From assembly GCF_022808865.1 (NCBI RefSeq), contig NZ_JAKZLB010000001.1, forward strand, positions 248,001 through 312,000: 64,000 nt of DNA. Reading direction: 5' to 3'. The notes under the pieces are model-generated. The model worked only from the letters and a program-made list of their open reading frames with translations. It searched no databases and was not told the DNA's origin. A program made the position numbers and the translations under genes. This DNA comes from Geothrix oryzisoli. Lineage in GTDB: Bacteria > Acidobacteriota > Holophagae > Holophagales > Holophagaceae. How positions within the stretch are numbered: position 1 is the first letter of the stretch; each line of letters starts with the position of its first letter. This document shows positions 27,228 through 37,499 of this stretch, in pieces.

Positions 27228-27256
27228 AGTATGGCGGAGCCTGCCCCTTTTGTAAA
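27228..27256 (-). promoter_or_regulatory. Candidate sigma-70 promoter of rlpA
   Basis: TTTACA and CATACT on the - strand are separated by 17 bases, in an unusually AT-rich stretch (27185-27300) before rlpA. The -35 box matches 5 of 6 and the -10 box 4 of 6. The rest of this intergenic stretch holds no gene. Confidence 0.45.
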
Positions 27257-27305
27257 GGACCATAAATTGCAATAGGAATATGTGCGCGGAGGACCGTAAT
27301 TATGC

Positions 27306-28949
27306 CTATTGCCGGCGGGGGATGTCGCCCACCCGGAAAGGCTTCGGACGGTTGCCGGCGGCCAGGAAGGGCGCGGGAAGGTGCTTGGCGGCGGCCAAGG
27401 CGGCGGCTTCCGATCCGTAGATCCCGAAGAAGATCTGATAGCAGGTACGCCCATTCCGCATGGTCATGGGCAGGAGGAAGAGGTCCGGGTCCCGGCCCTT
27501 CAGCAGCCCGGCGGCGTTCTGGACCGTGTCGCCCTGGCAGGCGATCTCCAGGCGCAGGGTCCACTTCTCCTGGACGGTGGCGGCCAGGGCAGTGCCCTGG
27601 GCGAGGGTCAGCTTCCATTGCCCCTCGCGGATGGCCTTCAGCCGTTCCGCCTTGGAAGGAACCGCGGGCGGCTTGGCCGCTGGCTTGGCTGCCGGCTTGG
27701 GCGGCGCCGGGACCGGTTCGGCCGGCGCGGGTCGGACGGGGGCTTTCACCTCAACGGGAGAGGTGGGATCCGGGGCGGCCTTGGCTTCGGGCTTGGAGGT
27801 CTGCTCCGTAGTGGGTGGCGCTGGTTTCACCTGGGGGGGCGGATTCTCCGGGGCCGATTGCGTCAGCCTGGGGAGGATGATGGGGTTTCGTTTATACCAT
27901 CGCAGACCACCCCAGAAGCCCAGGGCCACCAGGAGGATCAGGGCCAGGACCAGGGGCCGACGGGAGGAGCTCCTGGGCTCAAGGTGGGGAGGCTCGGGAA
28001 ACTCGGTGCTTCCCGCCGCGGTCTGCTGGATGGGAAGCGGGCGATCCCCCGGCAGGGGCGGCTGGTTGCCGGCCAAATAGGGAGGCTCCTCCACTTCGTC
28101 CTCGGGCCCCAGCTGATCCAGTTCCTCGGAAAGATGGTCCAGGTTGGTGGTGGGGACCTGGCTGGCCTGGATCGCCTCGATCAGTGAGGGGTAGGAGGCC
28201 GGCGGGGGAGGCGGTGGGGGTGGCGGGGCCGCCGGAGGGGCGGGGACCGGCTCGGGGAATTCCAGGACCTGGAGGGGCGGCGGTCCCTGCAGCCGCACCC
28301 GGCCCATCTCCCGCAGGAACAGGATGAAGGCACCCAGACGGAACGGTTCGACCCCGGATTCCTGGCTCAGCTCCAGCATGGTCCGCTGCCCATTCAGCAG
28401 GCCGGGGATACGAAGCAGATCGGGGGGCAGGTTCCATTCGGAGGGCCGCTGGCTTTCCGGCACGACCACCTGGTCCAGGGGGCCCAGCTCCGCCAGCAGG
28501 TGCTCCCGATCCTGCAGGTTCAGCACCCCAGCCAGCAGCATGGCGGGGGTGTCGAAGGGGAGGCGGACCGTGGCGGCATCCAGGGGTTTGGCCTCGAAGA
28601 CGGGTTCCCCGGCGGCGGCTGCCAGGCTGGCCCAGACCACCCGTTCGACCTGGGCCCGGGCCACATCCAGCAGGTCCCGCTGGGTGATGAACCCCATCTC
28701 GATGAGGTTCCGGCCGATGGACATGGTCGGATTGAGGTTGGCCATGGCGTAGTCCAGCTGGACCTGGGTGAGCTTGCCCCGTTCCACCAGGAGGTGGGTG
28801 AGGCGGTCCGGCGCGTGGGTGCTGACGGCGAACACCACACTCCCTTGCTCGAAGTAGATCGTCCGGTTGGGCTCCTGGCCCAGGCGCCAAATACCGGTGG
28901 CCTCCGCCCGGTGCCTCGCGAAGAGGTCCTTGAGCGCGGGCAGGCTCAT
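27306..28949 (-). CDS. DUF4388 (PATAN-like) membrane protein with C-terminal SPOR-like domain
   Basis: A 547-residue protein in four parts. The first (1-225) is a DUF4388-type domain starting [20 protein letters not shown], with [13 protein letters not shown] and repeated LLVERG / LIEMGFI units. Then come a proline-rich stretch (232-252), one membrane helix (332-350) and a Pro/Ala/Lys-rich linker. The last 100 residues resemble a SPOR fold ([22 protein letters not shown]). DUF4388 is known from delta-proteobacterial and acidobacterial signalling proteins. A SPOR end would place it at septal peptidoglycan. Its ATG overlaps the tyrS stop by four bases, and rlpA, another SPOR protein, follows. 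Confidence 0.72.
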   Translation of the reverse strand: MSLPALKDLFARHRAEATGIWRLGQEPNRTIYFEQGSVVFAVSTHAPDRLTHLLVERGKLTQVQLDYAMANLNPTMSIGRNLIEMGFITQRDLLDVARAQVERVVWASLAAAAGEPVFEAKPLDAATVRLPFDTPAMLLAGVLNLQDREHLLAELGPLDQVVVPESQRPSEWNLPPDLLRIPGLLNGQRTMLELSQESGVEPFRLGAFILFLREMGRVRLQGPPPLQVLEFPEPVPAPPAAPPPPPPPPPASYPSLIEAIQASQVPTTNLDHLSEELDQLGPEDEVEEPPYLAGNQPPLPGDRPLPIQQTAAGSTEFPEPPHLEPRSSSRRPLVLALILLVALGFWGGLRWYKRNPIILPRLTQSAPENPPPQVKPAPPTTEQTSKPEAKAAPDPTSPVEVKAPVRPAPAEPVPAPPKPAAKPAAKPPAVPSKAERLKAIREGQWKLTLAQGTALAATVQEKWTLRLEIACQGDTVQNAAGLLKGRDPDLFLLPMTMRNGRTCYQIFFGIYGSEAAALAAAKHLPAPFLAAGNRPKPFRVGDIPRRQ

Positions 28950-30145
28950 GAAATCATCCAGCGCTCAAGCTTGAGCTTGCCGACCTTCACGAGGATGGAC
29001 TGCCCGGGGAGCAGCGAGAGCCTGAGGGCGGGATCCGCGGCCTTCTGGCCATCCAGACTCACGGCCCCTTGGCCGATGAGCCGCTCCGCCTCCTTGCGGC
29101 TGGCGGCCAGACCGCGGTCCACCAGCAGGCGGCTGAGGGCGACCTCGCCGTCCGTGGGCGCCACGGCGACTTCCGGGGCCTCCTCCTGGCTCCGCTCGGA
29201 GAACCGGCGCACCCAGCGCTCTTCGGCCTCGCGGCCGGCGGCGGCCCCGTGGAAATCGGCCACGATCTGCCGGGCCAGGGCCTTCTTGGCATCCATCGGG
29301 TGCCCCTGCTTGAGGGCCTCGATCTCGGCGGGCAGCTTGTCCGTCAGCAGCAGGTACCAGTCCCACATGAGGGCATCGCTGGCACTCATGGCCTTGCCGA
29401 ACTGGGTGTCCGGATCCTCCATGAAGCCGATGTAGTTGCCCAGGGACTTGGACATCTTCTCCACGCCGTCCAGGCCCAGCAGCAGCGGCACCGTCAGCAC
29501 CACCTGGGGCTTCTGGCCCGAGGCCTCCTGCAGGATGCGGCCCTGCATGAGGTTGAAGAGCTGATCGTTGCCGCCGAGTTCCACGTCCGCCTGGAGGGCC
29601 ACGGAATCGTAGGCCTGGGTCAGGGGATAGAGCAGCTCATGGAGGGAGATGGGTTCGCGGGCCTCCATGCGCTTGGCGAAATCATTGCGCTCCAGCATCT
29701 GGGCCACGGTGAACCGGGAGGCCAGGCGGATCCACTGCTCGCCGTGGAGGGGTTCCAGCCACTCGCTGTTGAACCGGACCTTCGTCTTTTCCGGGTCGAG
29801 GATCCGGAAGACCTGGGCCTTGTAGGTCTCCGCATTGGCCAGCACCTCCTCGCGGGACAGGGGCGGGCGCGTGGCCTTCTTGCCTGTGGGATCGCCGATG
29901 AGGCCGGTGAAATCGCCGATGAGGAAGGTCACCTCGTGGCCCAGCTTCTGGAACTGGGCCATCTTGCGGATGAGCACGCCGTGGCCCAGGTGCAGGTCCG
30001 GGGCCGTGGGGTCGAAGCCGGCCTTGATCCGCAGGGGCCGCCCCTCCTTGAGTTTCGCCTCCAGCTGGTCCAGCTTGTGGCAAGTCACGGTGCCCTTCGT
30101 GAGCAGGGCTAGAGCATCAGATACGGATCCGGAAGCGGCGGTCAT
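28946..30145 (-). CDS. tyrS: Tyrosyl-tRNA synthetase
   Basis: TyrS charges tRNA-Tyr. Class I motifs are HLGH at 52-55 and KMSKS at 230-234. The tyrosine-site segments [23 protein letters not shown] and [18 protein letters not shown] match the TyrZ-like bacterial branch. An S4 RNA-binding domain ends the protein ([30 protein letters not shown]). At 399 residues the length is normal. No T-box leader is visible in the 45 bases upstream. The stop overlaps the DUF4388 gene start. Confidence 0.96.
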   Translation of the reverse strand: MTAASGSVSDALALLTKGTVTCHKLDQLEAKLKEGRPLRIKAGFDPTAPDLHLGHGVLIRKMAQFQKLGHEVTFLIGDFTGLIGDPTGKKATRPPLSREEVLANAETYKAQVFRILDPEKTKVRFNSEWLEPLHGEQWIRLASRFTVAQMLERNDFAKRMEAREPISLHELLYPLTQAYDSVALQADVELGGNDQLFNLMQGRILQEASGQKPQVVLTVPLLLGLDGVEKMSKSLGNYIGFMEDPDTQFGKAMSASDALMWDWYLLLTDKLPAEIEALKQGHPMDAKKALARQIVADFHGAAAGREAEERWVRRFSERSQEEAPEVAVAPTDGEVALSRLLVDRGLAASRKEAERLIGQGAVSLDGQKAADPALRLSLLPGQSILVKVGKLKLERWMIS

Positions 30146-30190
30146 GCTTGAATCTTGGCGGAAAACGGGCGTGGGCTCAATGCGGAAGGG

Positions 30191-30742
30191 TCAGCGGACA
30201 TCCACTTCCAGCACGCGCCTGGGGCCTTGGTCCCCGGCGCGGCGGGCGCTTTCGAAGGTGACGTAGACGGCCCGGCCCGACTTCGGGCTCCAGCCCACCT
30301 CCACCTTGCCGCCGAAATCACGGTTGATGCGGAGGCCATGGTGTTCCATCAGATCCGGCGTGAGGTCCGGGACCGGAGTGAGATCCTTCTGCCACTTGGC
30401 AGCGGCTTGGAGAAAGCCGGATTCAGTGGGCCAGGTCTTCGCCAGCTCGGGATTGGCCGTGTAGAGGGCGTGGCAGCCTTCGGGAGTGCGGAGCTGCTCC
30501 ACCACGGCGCGGAAGTCTTCCCAGTCCGGGCGGATCTTCTCCAGGGCGAACCCCATGACCTGGTTCTTGAAGCCTGCGGGGTCCTTCTTGGCCTTGTTCG
30601 CCACGTAGGCGATCCCCCCCACGCAAGTGACCAGAGCCACCAGGAAGGCGATGCCGCAGCCGAGGGCCACCTTGCCCCAGAGCGGCAGGCCCGGCTTGAG
30701 GGGAACGCCATGCCCGCCATTGTCCCAGGATGAATCCGCCAT
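30191..30742 (-). CDS. Hypothetical single-pass membrane protein
   Basis: A 183-residue protein with one membrane helix near residues 24-48 (VALGCGIAFLVALVTCVGGIAYVA), a short cytoplasmic start and a soluble C-terminal part with several tryptophans and no recognised motif. AGGAG just before the ATG overlaps the stop of the PhoH gene, so translation is probably coupled. The ordered acidic/basic pattern and the good start support a real gene. No family is recognised. Confidence 0.7.
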   Translation of the reverse strand: MADSSWDNGGHGVPLKPGLPLWGKVALGCGIAFLVALVTCVGGIAYVANKAKKDPAGFKNQVMGFALEKIRPDWEDFRAVVEQLRTPEGCHALYTANPELAKTWPTESGFLQAAAKWQKDLTPVPDLTPDLMEHHGLRINRDFGGKVEVGWSPKSGRAVYVTFESARRAGDQGPRRVLEVDVR

Positions 30743-30751
30743 GAAGGGCTC

Positions 30752-32083
30752 CTACAACAGGTTGCTCGCCAGTTCCGCCAGCTTGCTGCGCTCCCCCTTC
30801 TGGAGGGTGACGTGGCCGGAGATGTCGAGGTGCTTGAAGTGTTCCGCCAGGAAGCTGAGGCCGTTGGTGCTGGCGTCCACATAGGGGTTGTCGATCTGGT
30901 GGGGGTCGCCCGTGAAGATGACCTTGGTGCCCTCTCCAGCGCGGGTGAGGATGGTCTTGACCTCGTGGGGCGTGAGGTTCTGGGCCTCGTCCACCACCAG
31001 GTACTGCTTGGGGATGCTGCGGCCGCGGATGTAGGTGAGGGGCTCGACGCTGAGGTAGCCCGCCTCCTCCAGTTGGCCCGCGGTCATGGTGGTGCGTTTC
31101 CTAGCTTCGGTGTTCGCGCCCACGATGAACTCGAGGTTGTCGTAGATGGGCTGCATGTAGGGCCGCAGCTTCTCGCCGATATCCCCGGGCAGGTAGCCCA
31201 GATCGCGCCCCATGGGCATGACGGGCCGGCTCACGAGGATCTTGTCGTAGGCCTCGTCGTCCACCACCTGCTGGAGACCGGCGGCGATGGCCAGCAGGGT
31301 CTTGCCCGTGCCGGCTTTGCCCAGCAGCGTGACCACCTGGACGGTGGGATCCAGCAGCAGCTCCAGGGCGAACTGCTGCTCGCGGTTGCGGGGCTTGATG
31401 CCCCAGGGATAGGACTCCATGCGCTTCACGGGCCGCAGCAGCCCCTCGCCCGCCATGAACCGGGCCAGGGCGGTGTGGCTGGGATTGGTCTGGTCCACCA
31501 GGGTGAGGAACTGGTTGGGCTCGAGGTGCAGCTCGGGGTCGGGCTGGAGACCGCCGTCGTAGAGCAGGTCCACCTTGGCGGGATCCACCTCCCAGGACTT
31601 GTGGCCGGTGTAGAGCTCCTCCATCTCCACCCGGTCGGTGGTGTAATCCTCGGCCAGGATGCCGATGGCGTCGGCCTTGATGCGCAGGTTGGTGTCCTTG
31701 GTGACCAGGACCACCTTCTCTTTGCAGGTGGTGAGGAGTTGCTTGGCACAGGCCAGGATCTGGTTGTCGGCCTTGTGCTTGTCCTCGCGCAGGATGCCGA
31801 TGTCCAGGGGGTGATTCTCCACGTCCACCTTGAGGGAGCCGCCGCCCTCCAGGGCCACGCCCCGGCTGAGGCTCCCGCTGGCCCGGAGCTTGTCCAGCAT
31901 GCGCGAGACCGTGCGGGCATTGCGGCCCACTTCGGTCTGGTCCTTCTTGAAGTGGTCCACTTCCTCGATCACCACGATGGGCAGCACCACGTCGTGTTCC
32001 TGGAAGTGGAGGATCGAGTTCGGATCGTGCAGGAGGACATTCGTATCCAGGACGAAGACTTTCTTGCTGGATGGCGGGACCAA
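30752..32083 (-). CDS. PIN domain and PhoH-like ATPase (PhoH2 type)
   Basis: A 443-residue protein. The PIN ribonuclease domain (about 8-140) has acidic residues in VFVLDTNVLLHDP, VIEEVDHFK and VTKDTNLRIKADAI. The PhoH ATPase domain (about 215-443) has Walker [14 protein letters not shown], Walker B YLVVDEAQNLTPHEVKTIL and IFTGDPHQIDNPYVD. This architecture is known as PhoH2 or YlaK and has been linked to RNA unwinding and cleavage. The start is a TTG, supported by GGAGG four bases before it and by direct contact with the conserved PIN start. Confidence 0.92.
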   Translation of the reverse strand: MVPPSSKKVFVLDTNVLLHDPNSILHFQEHDVVLPIVVIEEVDHFKKDQTEVGRNARTVSRMLDKLRASGSLSRGVALEGGGSLKVDVENHPLDIGILREDKHKADNQILACAKQLLTTCKEKVVLVTKDTNLRIKADAIGILAEDYTTDRVEMEELYTGHKSWEVDPAKVDLLYDGGLQPDPELHLEPNQFLTLVDQTNPSHTALARFMAGEGLLRPVKRMESYPWGIKPRNREQQFALELLLDPTVQVVTLLGKAGTGKTLLAIAAGLQQVVDDEAYDKILVSRPVMPMGRDLGYLPGDIGEKLRPYMQPIYDNLEFIVGANTEARKRTTMTAGQLEEAGYLSVEPLTYIRGRSIPKQYLVVDEAQNLTPHEVKTILTRAGEGTKVIFTGDPHQIDNPYVDASTNGLSFLAEHFKHLDISGHVTLQKGERSKLAELASNLL

Positions 32084-32188
32084 GAGACCTCCGGTTCTGC
32101 CCGCACCCTACCACCAAGCTCCCCCGGTTGCACGGCTGGGATTGGGGTTCCCGAAGGTGGGAGAATGACCGCCCCCCTGGAGACCCGC

Positions 32189-34303
32189 ATGAGGATCTTG
32201 ATCATGGCCCTTGCTTTGACCGCAGCCCTGTCCGCCCAGCCCCCCATTCCCTATCCCGCCACCCGCAAGGCCGACGTGGTGGATGATTTCTTCGGGACCA
32301 AGGTGGCGGATCCTTACCGCTGGCTGGAGGACGACAACAGCGCCGAGACCAAGGCCTGGGTGGAGGCCCAGAACAAGGTGACCTTCGCCTACCTGGAGCA
32401 GATCCCGGAGCGGGCGAAGATCCGGGAGCGCATCACCCGGCTGTGGGATTTTGAGAAGTACAGCGCCCCCTTCAAGCGGGGCAAGCGCTACTTCTACTCC
32501 TACAACACGGGCCTCCAGAACCAGTCAGTGCTGTTCGTGACGGAGGATCCCAAGGCCCCGGGCCGGGTGCTCCTCGACCCGAACACCCTGAGCAAGGACG
32601 GCACCGTGGCCCTCAGCGGTGCGAGCTTCACGGAGGACGGCGGTCTCATGGCCTATTCCGTGTCCGTGGCGGGTTCCGACTGGCAGACCTGGCGGGTCCG
32701 CGATGTGGCCACCGGGAAGGACCTGGCCGACGAGATCCGCTGGTCCAAGGCCAGCGGCGCGTCCTGGCGGAAGGATGGCAGCGGCTTCTTCTACAGCCGC
32801 TATGAAACGCCGAAGGAAGGCGGGGCCCTGACCGGTGTGAACAACAACCACATGCTCTATTTCCACAAGCTGGGCACGCCCCAGTCCGAGGATGCGCTCA
32901 TCTACCAGCGCCCCGATCAGCCCGAGTGGTACCTCGGCGGCACCGTGACCGATGACGGCCGCTGGCTGGTCATCACCGGGAGCAAGGGCACCAACCCCGA
33001 GAGCAGCCTGTTCCTCAAGGACCTCTCGAAGCCCGACGGTCCCGTGGAGCCCTTCCTCGACCGCATGGACGCCTCCTACGGCGTGGTGGACAACGAGGGC
33101 GACACCTTCTTCGTGGTCACCAACCAGGGGGCGCCCCGCAACCGCCTGGTGGCCATCCGCAGGGGCCAGGCGGACCCGGCCCAGTGGACCCCGATCATCC
33201 CACAGGCCAAGGGCCGGGACGTGCTGGAAGCCGTATCTCTGGTGGGCGGCCGCTTCGTCGCCACCTGGATGCGGGATGCCCACTCCGTGGTGGAGTTCTA
33301 TGACCTCAAGGGCAAGAAGACCGGCACGCTGGACCTGCCCACCCTGGGCACGGTCACCGGCTTCGGCGGGCGCCGCGAGGACACCGAGACTTTCTACACC
33401 TTCGGCAGCTTCGCCTATCCCGGGACCATCTACCGGCTGGACCTGAAGGCCGCCAAGAGCACCGTCTTCCGCACGCCCAAGGTGGCCTTCAGGCCCGCGG
33501 ACTACGAGGTCGAACAGGTCTTCTATCCCAGCAAGGACGGCACGAAGGTGCCCATGTTCCTGGTGCACAAGAAGGGCCTCAAGCTCGATGGCCAGAACCC
33601 GACCCTGCTCTACGGCTATGGCGGCTTCAACGTGTCGCTGACGCCCGCCTTCTCCGTGTCCCGCATGGTCTGGCTGGAGATGGGCGGGGTGTATGCCATG
33701 CCGAACCTCCGGGGCGGCGGCGAGTACGGCCTGGAGTGGTACGACGCGGGGCGGAAGGCCAAGAAGCAGAACGTCTTCGACGACTTCATCGCCGCCGCGG
33801 AGTGGCTGATCGCCCACAAGATCACCTCCACGCCGAAGCTGGCCATCAATGGCGGCAGCAACGGCGGTCTGCTGGTGGGCGCCTGCCTCACCCAGCGGCC
33901 GGACCTCTTCGGGGCCGCGGTGCCTGAAGTGGGCGTCATGGATATGCTGCGCTTCCACAAGTTCACCCTGGGCTGGGGCTGGAAGAGCGACTACGGCAGC
34001 AGCGAAACGAAGGAGGGCTTCGAGACCCTCATGAAGTACTCGCCCCTGCATACCATCAAGCCCGGCACGAAGTACCCGCCGACGCTGATCACCACCGGTG
34101 ACCACGATGACCGTGTGGTGCCCGCCCACAGCCACAAGTTCACGGCCACGCTCCAGGCCGCCCAGGCGGGCCCGGCACCCATCCTCACCCGCATCGAGAC
34201 CAGCGCGGGGCATGGCGCGGGCAAGCCCACGGCCAAGGCCATCGCCGAGCGGGCCGATGTCCTCGCCTTCCTGGTGAAGAACCTGGGCATGAAGCTGCCC
34301 TGA
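32189..34303 (+). CDS. Prolyl oligopeptidase family S9A, secreted (first of a tandem pair)
   Basis: A 704-residue serine peptidase that would cut short peptides after proline. Signal peptide MRILIMALALTAALSA is followed by the family start PIPYPATRKADVVDDFFGTKVADPYRWLED, a seven-bladed propeller, and an alpha/beta-hydrolase domain. The catalytic Ser557 sits in GGSNGGLL, Asp641 in GDHDDRVVP and His675 in GHGAGKP. The ATG at 32189 has GGAG upstream and starts the signal peptide; an ATG at 32165 would add eight residues. The export signal implies a periplasmic or outer role in peptide use. The next gene is a close paralogue. Confidence 0.94.
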   Translation: MRILIMALALTAALSAQPPIPYPATRKADVVDDFFGTKVADPYRWLEDDNSAETKAWVEAQNKVTFAYLEQIPERAKIRERITRLWDFEKYSAPFKRGKRYFYSYNTGLQNQSVLFVTEDPKAPGRVLLDPNTLSKDGTVALSGASFTEDGGLMAYSVSVAGSDWQTWRVRDVATGKDLADEIRWSKASGASWRKDGSGFFYSRYETPKEGGALTGVNNNHMLYFHKLGTPQSEDALIYQRPDQPEWYLGGTVTDDGRWLVITGSKGTNPESSLFLKDLSKPDGPVEPFLDRMDASYGVVDNEGDTFFVVTNQGAPRNRLVAIRRGQADPAQWTPIIPQAKGRDVLEAVSLVGGRFVATWMRDAHSVVEFYDLKGKKTGTLDLPTLGTVTGFGGRREDTETFYTFGSFAYPGTIYRLDLKAAKSTVFRTPKVAFRPADYEVEQVFYPSKDGTKVPMFLVHKKGLKLDGQNPTLLYGYGGFNVSLTPAFSVSRMVWLEMGGVYAMPNLRGGGEYGLEWYDAGRKAKKQNVFDDFIAAAEWLIAHKITSTPKLAINGGSNGGLLVGACLTQRPDLFGAAVPEVGVMDMLRFHKFTLGWGWKSDYGSSETKEGFETLMKYSPLHTIKPGTKYPPTLITTGDHDDRVVPAHSHKFTATLQAAQAGPAPILTRIETSAGHGAGKPTAKAIAERADVLAFLVKNLGMKLP

Positions 34304-34306
34304 GCC

Positions 34307-34336
34307 TTGTTTTAGCCTTTTCTTACGAGGTATCCT
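34307..34336 (+). promoter_or_regulatory. Weak candidate promoter of the second prolyl oligopeptidase
   Basis: TTGTTT and TATCCT are separated by 18 bases in the T-rich 72-base gap between the two peptidase genes. Each box matches consensus at about four positions. Confidence 0.3.
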
Positions 34337-34375
34337 GAAGGGCATCCCCACCCATGTTCTTCAGGAGGCCCATTG

Positions 34376-36517
<2,142 letters not shown>

Positions 36518-36557
36518 TTGATTCCAGGGCCTTCCCAGGGCAAACTGGGAGGCCAGC

Positions 36558-36633
36558 GCCAACTTAGCTCAGCTGGTAGAGCAGCTGATTCGTAATCAGC
36601 AGGTCGCAGGTTCGAATCCTGTAGTTGGCTCCA
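36558..36633 (+). tRNA. tRNA-Thr, anticodon CGT
   Basis: A full 76-base cloverleaf with encoded CCA. The acceptor stem pairs GCCAACT with AGTTGGC, the D-arm is GCTC...GAGC, the anticodon arm is GCTGA-TTCGTAA-TCAGC with anticodon CGT, and the T-arm is GCAGG-TTCGAAT-CCTGT. Discriminator T and CCA close it. It reads the threonine codon ACG. Confidence 0.97.
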
Positions 36634-36668
36634 GTGAAAAGGCCCCGCTCGCGGGGCCTTTTCACTGG
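36631..36668 (+). terminator. Strong bidirectional terminator overlapping the tRNA-Thr 3' end
   Basis: An 18-bp perfect inverted repeat with a TC loop. Its core is AAAAGGCCCCGC followed by GCGGGGCCTTTT, so both strands have a T run after the GC stem. It begins at the encoded CCA of the tRNA. Confidence 0.9.
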
Positions 36669-36784
36669 AGTGGATCCCTGCGGGGTTCGAACCTGCGAGT
36701 GGACTTCGAGGCGCGACTAGATGTAGCGCCGCAGAAGGCCGGCACACGGCAAAGCCGGGTGCGGTTCGAATCCCGCCGGAGTGG
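36667..36784 (+). repeat. tRNA-like direct repeats (T-arm copies) downstream of tRNA-Thr
   Basis: Two further T-arm-like segments follow the true tRNA: around 36680-36702 (TGCGGGGTTCGAACCTGCG then AGTGG) and 36759-36784 (TGCGGTTCGAATCCCGCCG then GAGTGG). With the tRNA itself, TTCGAA recurs at 36611, 36686 and 36764, a spacing of 75 and 78 bases, about one tRNA length. A D-arm-like GGCGC...GCGCC hairpin lies at 36710-36730. Neither unit has a pairing acceptor stem, so they are not functional tRNAs by eye. They may be decayed tRNA copies or old integration-site duplications. Confidence 0.45.
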
Positions 36785-36891
36785 TAGGCGCCTCTTCCAA
36801 CATCCCAAGCACTAAAAACCTGCGCAATAAAATCCATTTGGGGCGGTCCCTGCCTTCTTGCCCTATATTTCTAGCCGGGAGGGGACCGAAG

Positions 36892-37068
36892 ATGAACCGA
36901 CGGATCAGTCAGACCCCCTTGAACTACGACCGCGAAGCTGGGACCGAGCGCCGCGCGTTGCGTTCCCGGGGGGATCGCCGTCGCCACGGTCGGGCTCTCC
37001 GCATCTTCTTCATTCCCCTGGACATGTTGGTGCATAAGCTGCGCACCCGCACCTTGGTCGTGTTCTGA
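36892..37068 (+). CDS. Small, very basic hypothetical protein
   Basis: A 58-residue frame with GGGAGGGG eight bases before the ATG. The middle is arginine-rich (RRALRSRGDRRRHGRALR) and is followed by a hydrophobic patch (IFFIPLDMLVHKL). The 107 bases between the tRNA-like zone and this ATG are AT-richer than the surroundings and may hold a promoter (TATATT at about 36865). No family is recognised, and such a short frame could be chance, but the ribosome binding site and isolated position favour a gene. Confidence 0.5.
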   Translation: MNRRISQTPLNYDREAGTERRALRSRGDRRRHGRALRIFFIPLDMLVHKLRTRTLVVF

Positions 37069-37081
37069 GGGGCCGGGCCCG

Positions 37082-37480
37082 CTAGGACTTCACCACGCCG
37101 TCGACATAGACCCAGCGGCCGTTTTCCCGTGCGAAGGTGCTCGTCTCGATGTGGAGGGTGCGCCGGCCGTTGGTCTGGAGGCTGGCGTGGAAGGTGACGA
37201 TGCCAGTATCGTCGGCCTTGCCGCCCCCCTCCTTGCTGACGATCTTCAGCCCCACGCAGCTGACGGACTTGCAGTAAGTGGCGAGCTCCTCCCGGTTCTC
37301 CTCGCCGCGCTTGGCTTCAGGGCGGGTGGTGATCAGATACTCCACTTTGCCGAGCGCATAGGCCGAGAAACGGGACCGCATGAGCTGTTCGGCGGCCTCG
37401 GGCTGGGCCGTGCCCGCATGGTACGGGCCGCAGCAGCGGTCATAGGGCTTCTTGGAGGTGCAGGGGCAGGGGCGGGACAT
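37082..37480 (-). CDS. ychJ: YchJ-family SEC-C zinc-motif protein
   Basis: A 132-residue protein with an N-terminal zinc-binding SEC-C-like motif (CPCTSKKPYDRCCGPYHAG) followed by the conserved QLMRSRFSAYALGKVEYLITT and a cystatin/NTF2-like beta domain with VTFHASLQ. This is the UPF0225/YchJ family, whose function is not established; the SEC-C motif suggests contact with proteins or the secretion machinery. It lies just downstream of the second VPS10-type gene on the same strand. Confidence 0.88.
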   Translation of the reverse strand: MSRPCPCTSKKPYDRCCGPYHAGTAQPEAAEQLMRSRFSAYALGKVEYLITTRPEAKRGEENREELATYCKSVSCVGLKIVSKEGGGKADDTGIVTFHASLQTNGRRTLHIETSTFARENGRWVYVDGVVKS

Positions 37481-37499
37481 GGGGCTTCTCCTGGTGCGG

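Noticed and set aside
36667-36784. A second and third functional tRNA after tRNA-Thr
   Set aside because: The T-arm-like segments have no pairing acceptor stems on either strand and the T stems have several mismatches, so they are reported only as tRNA-like repeats.
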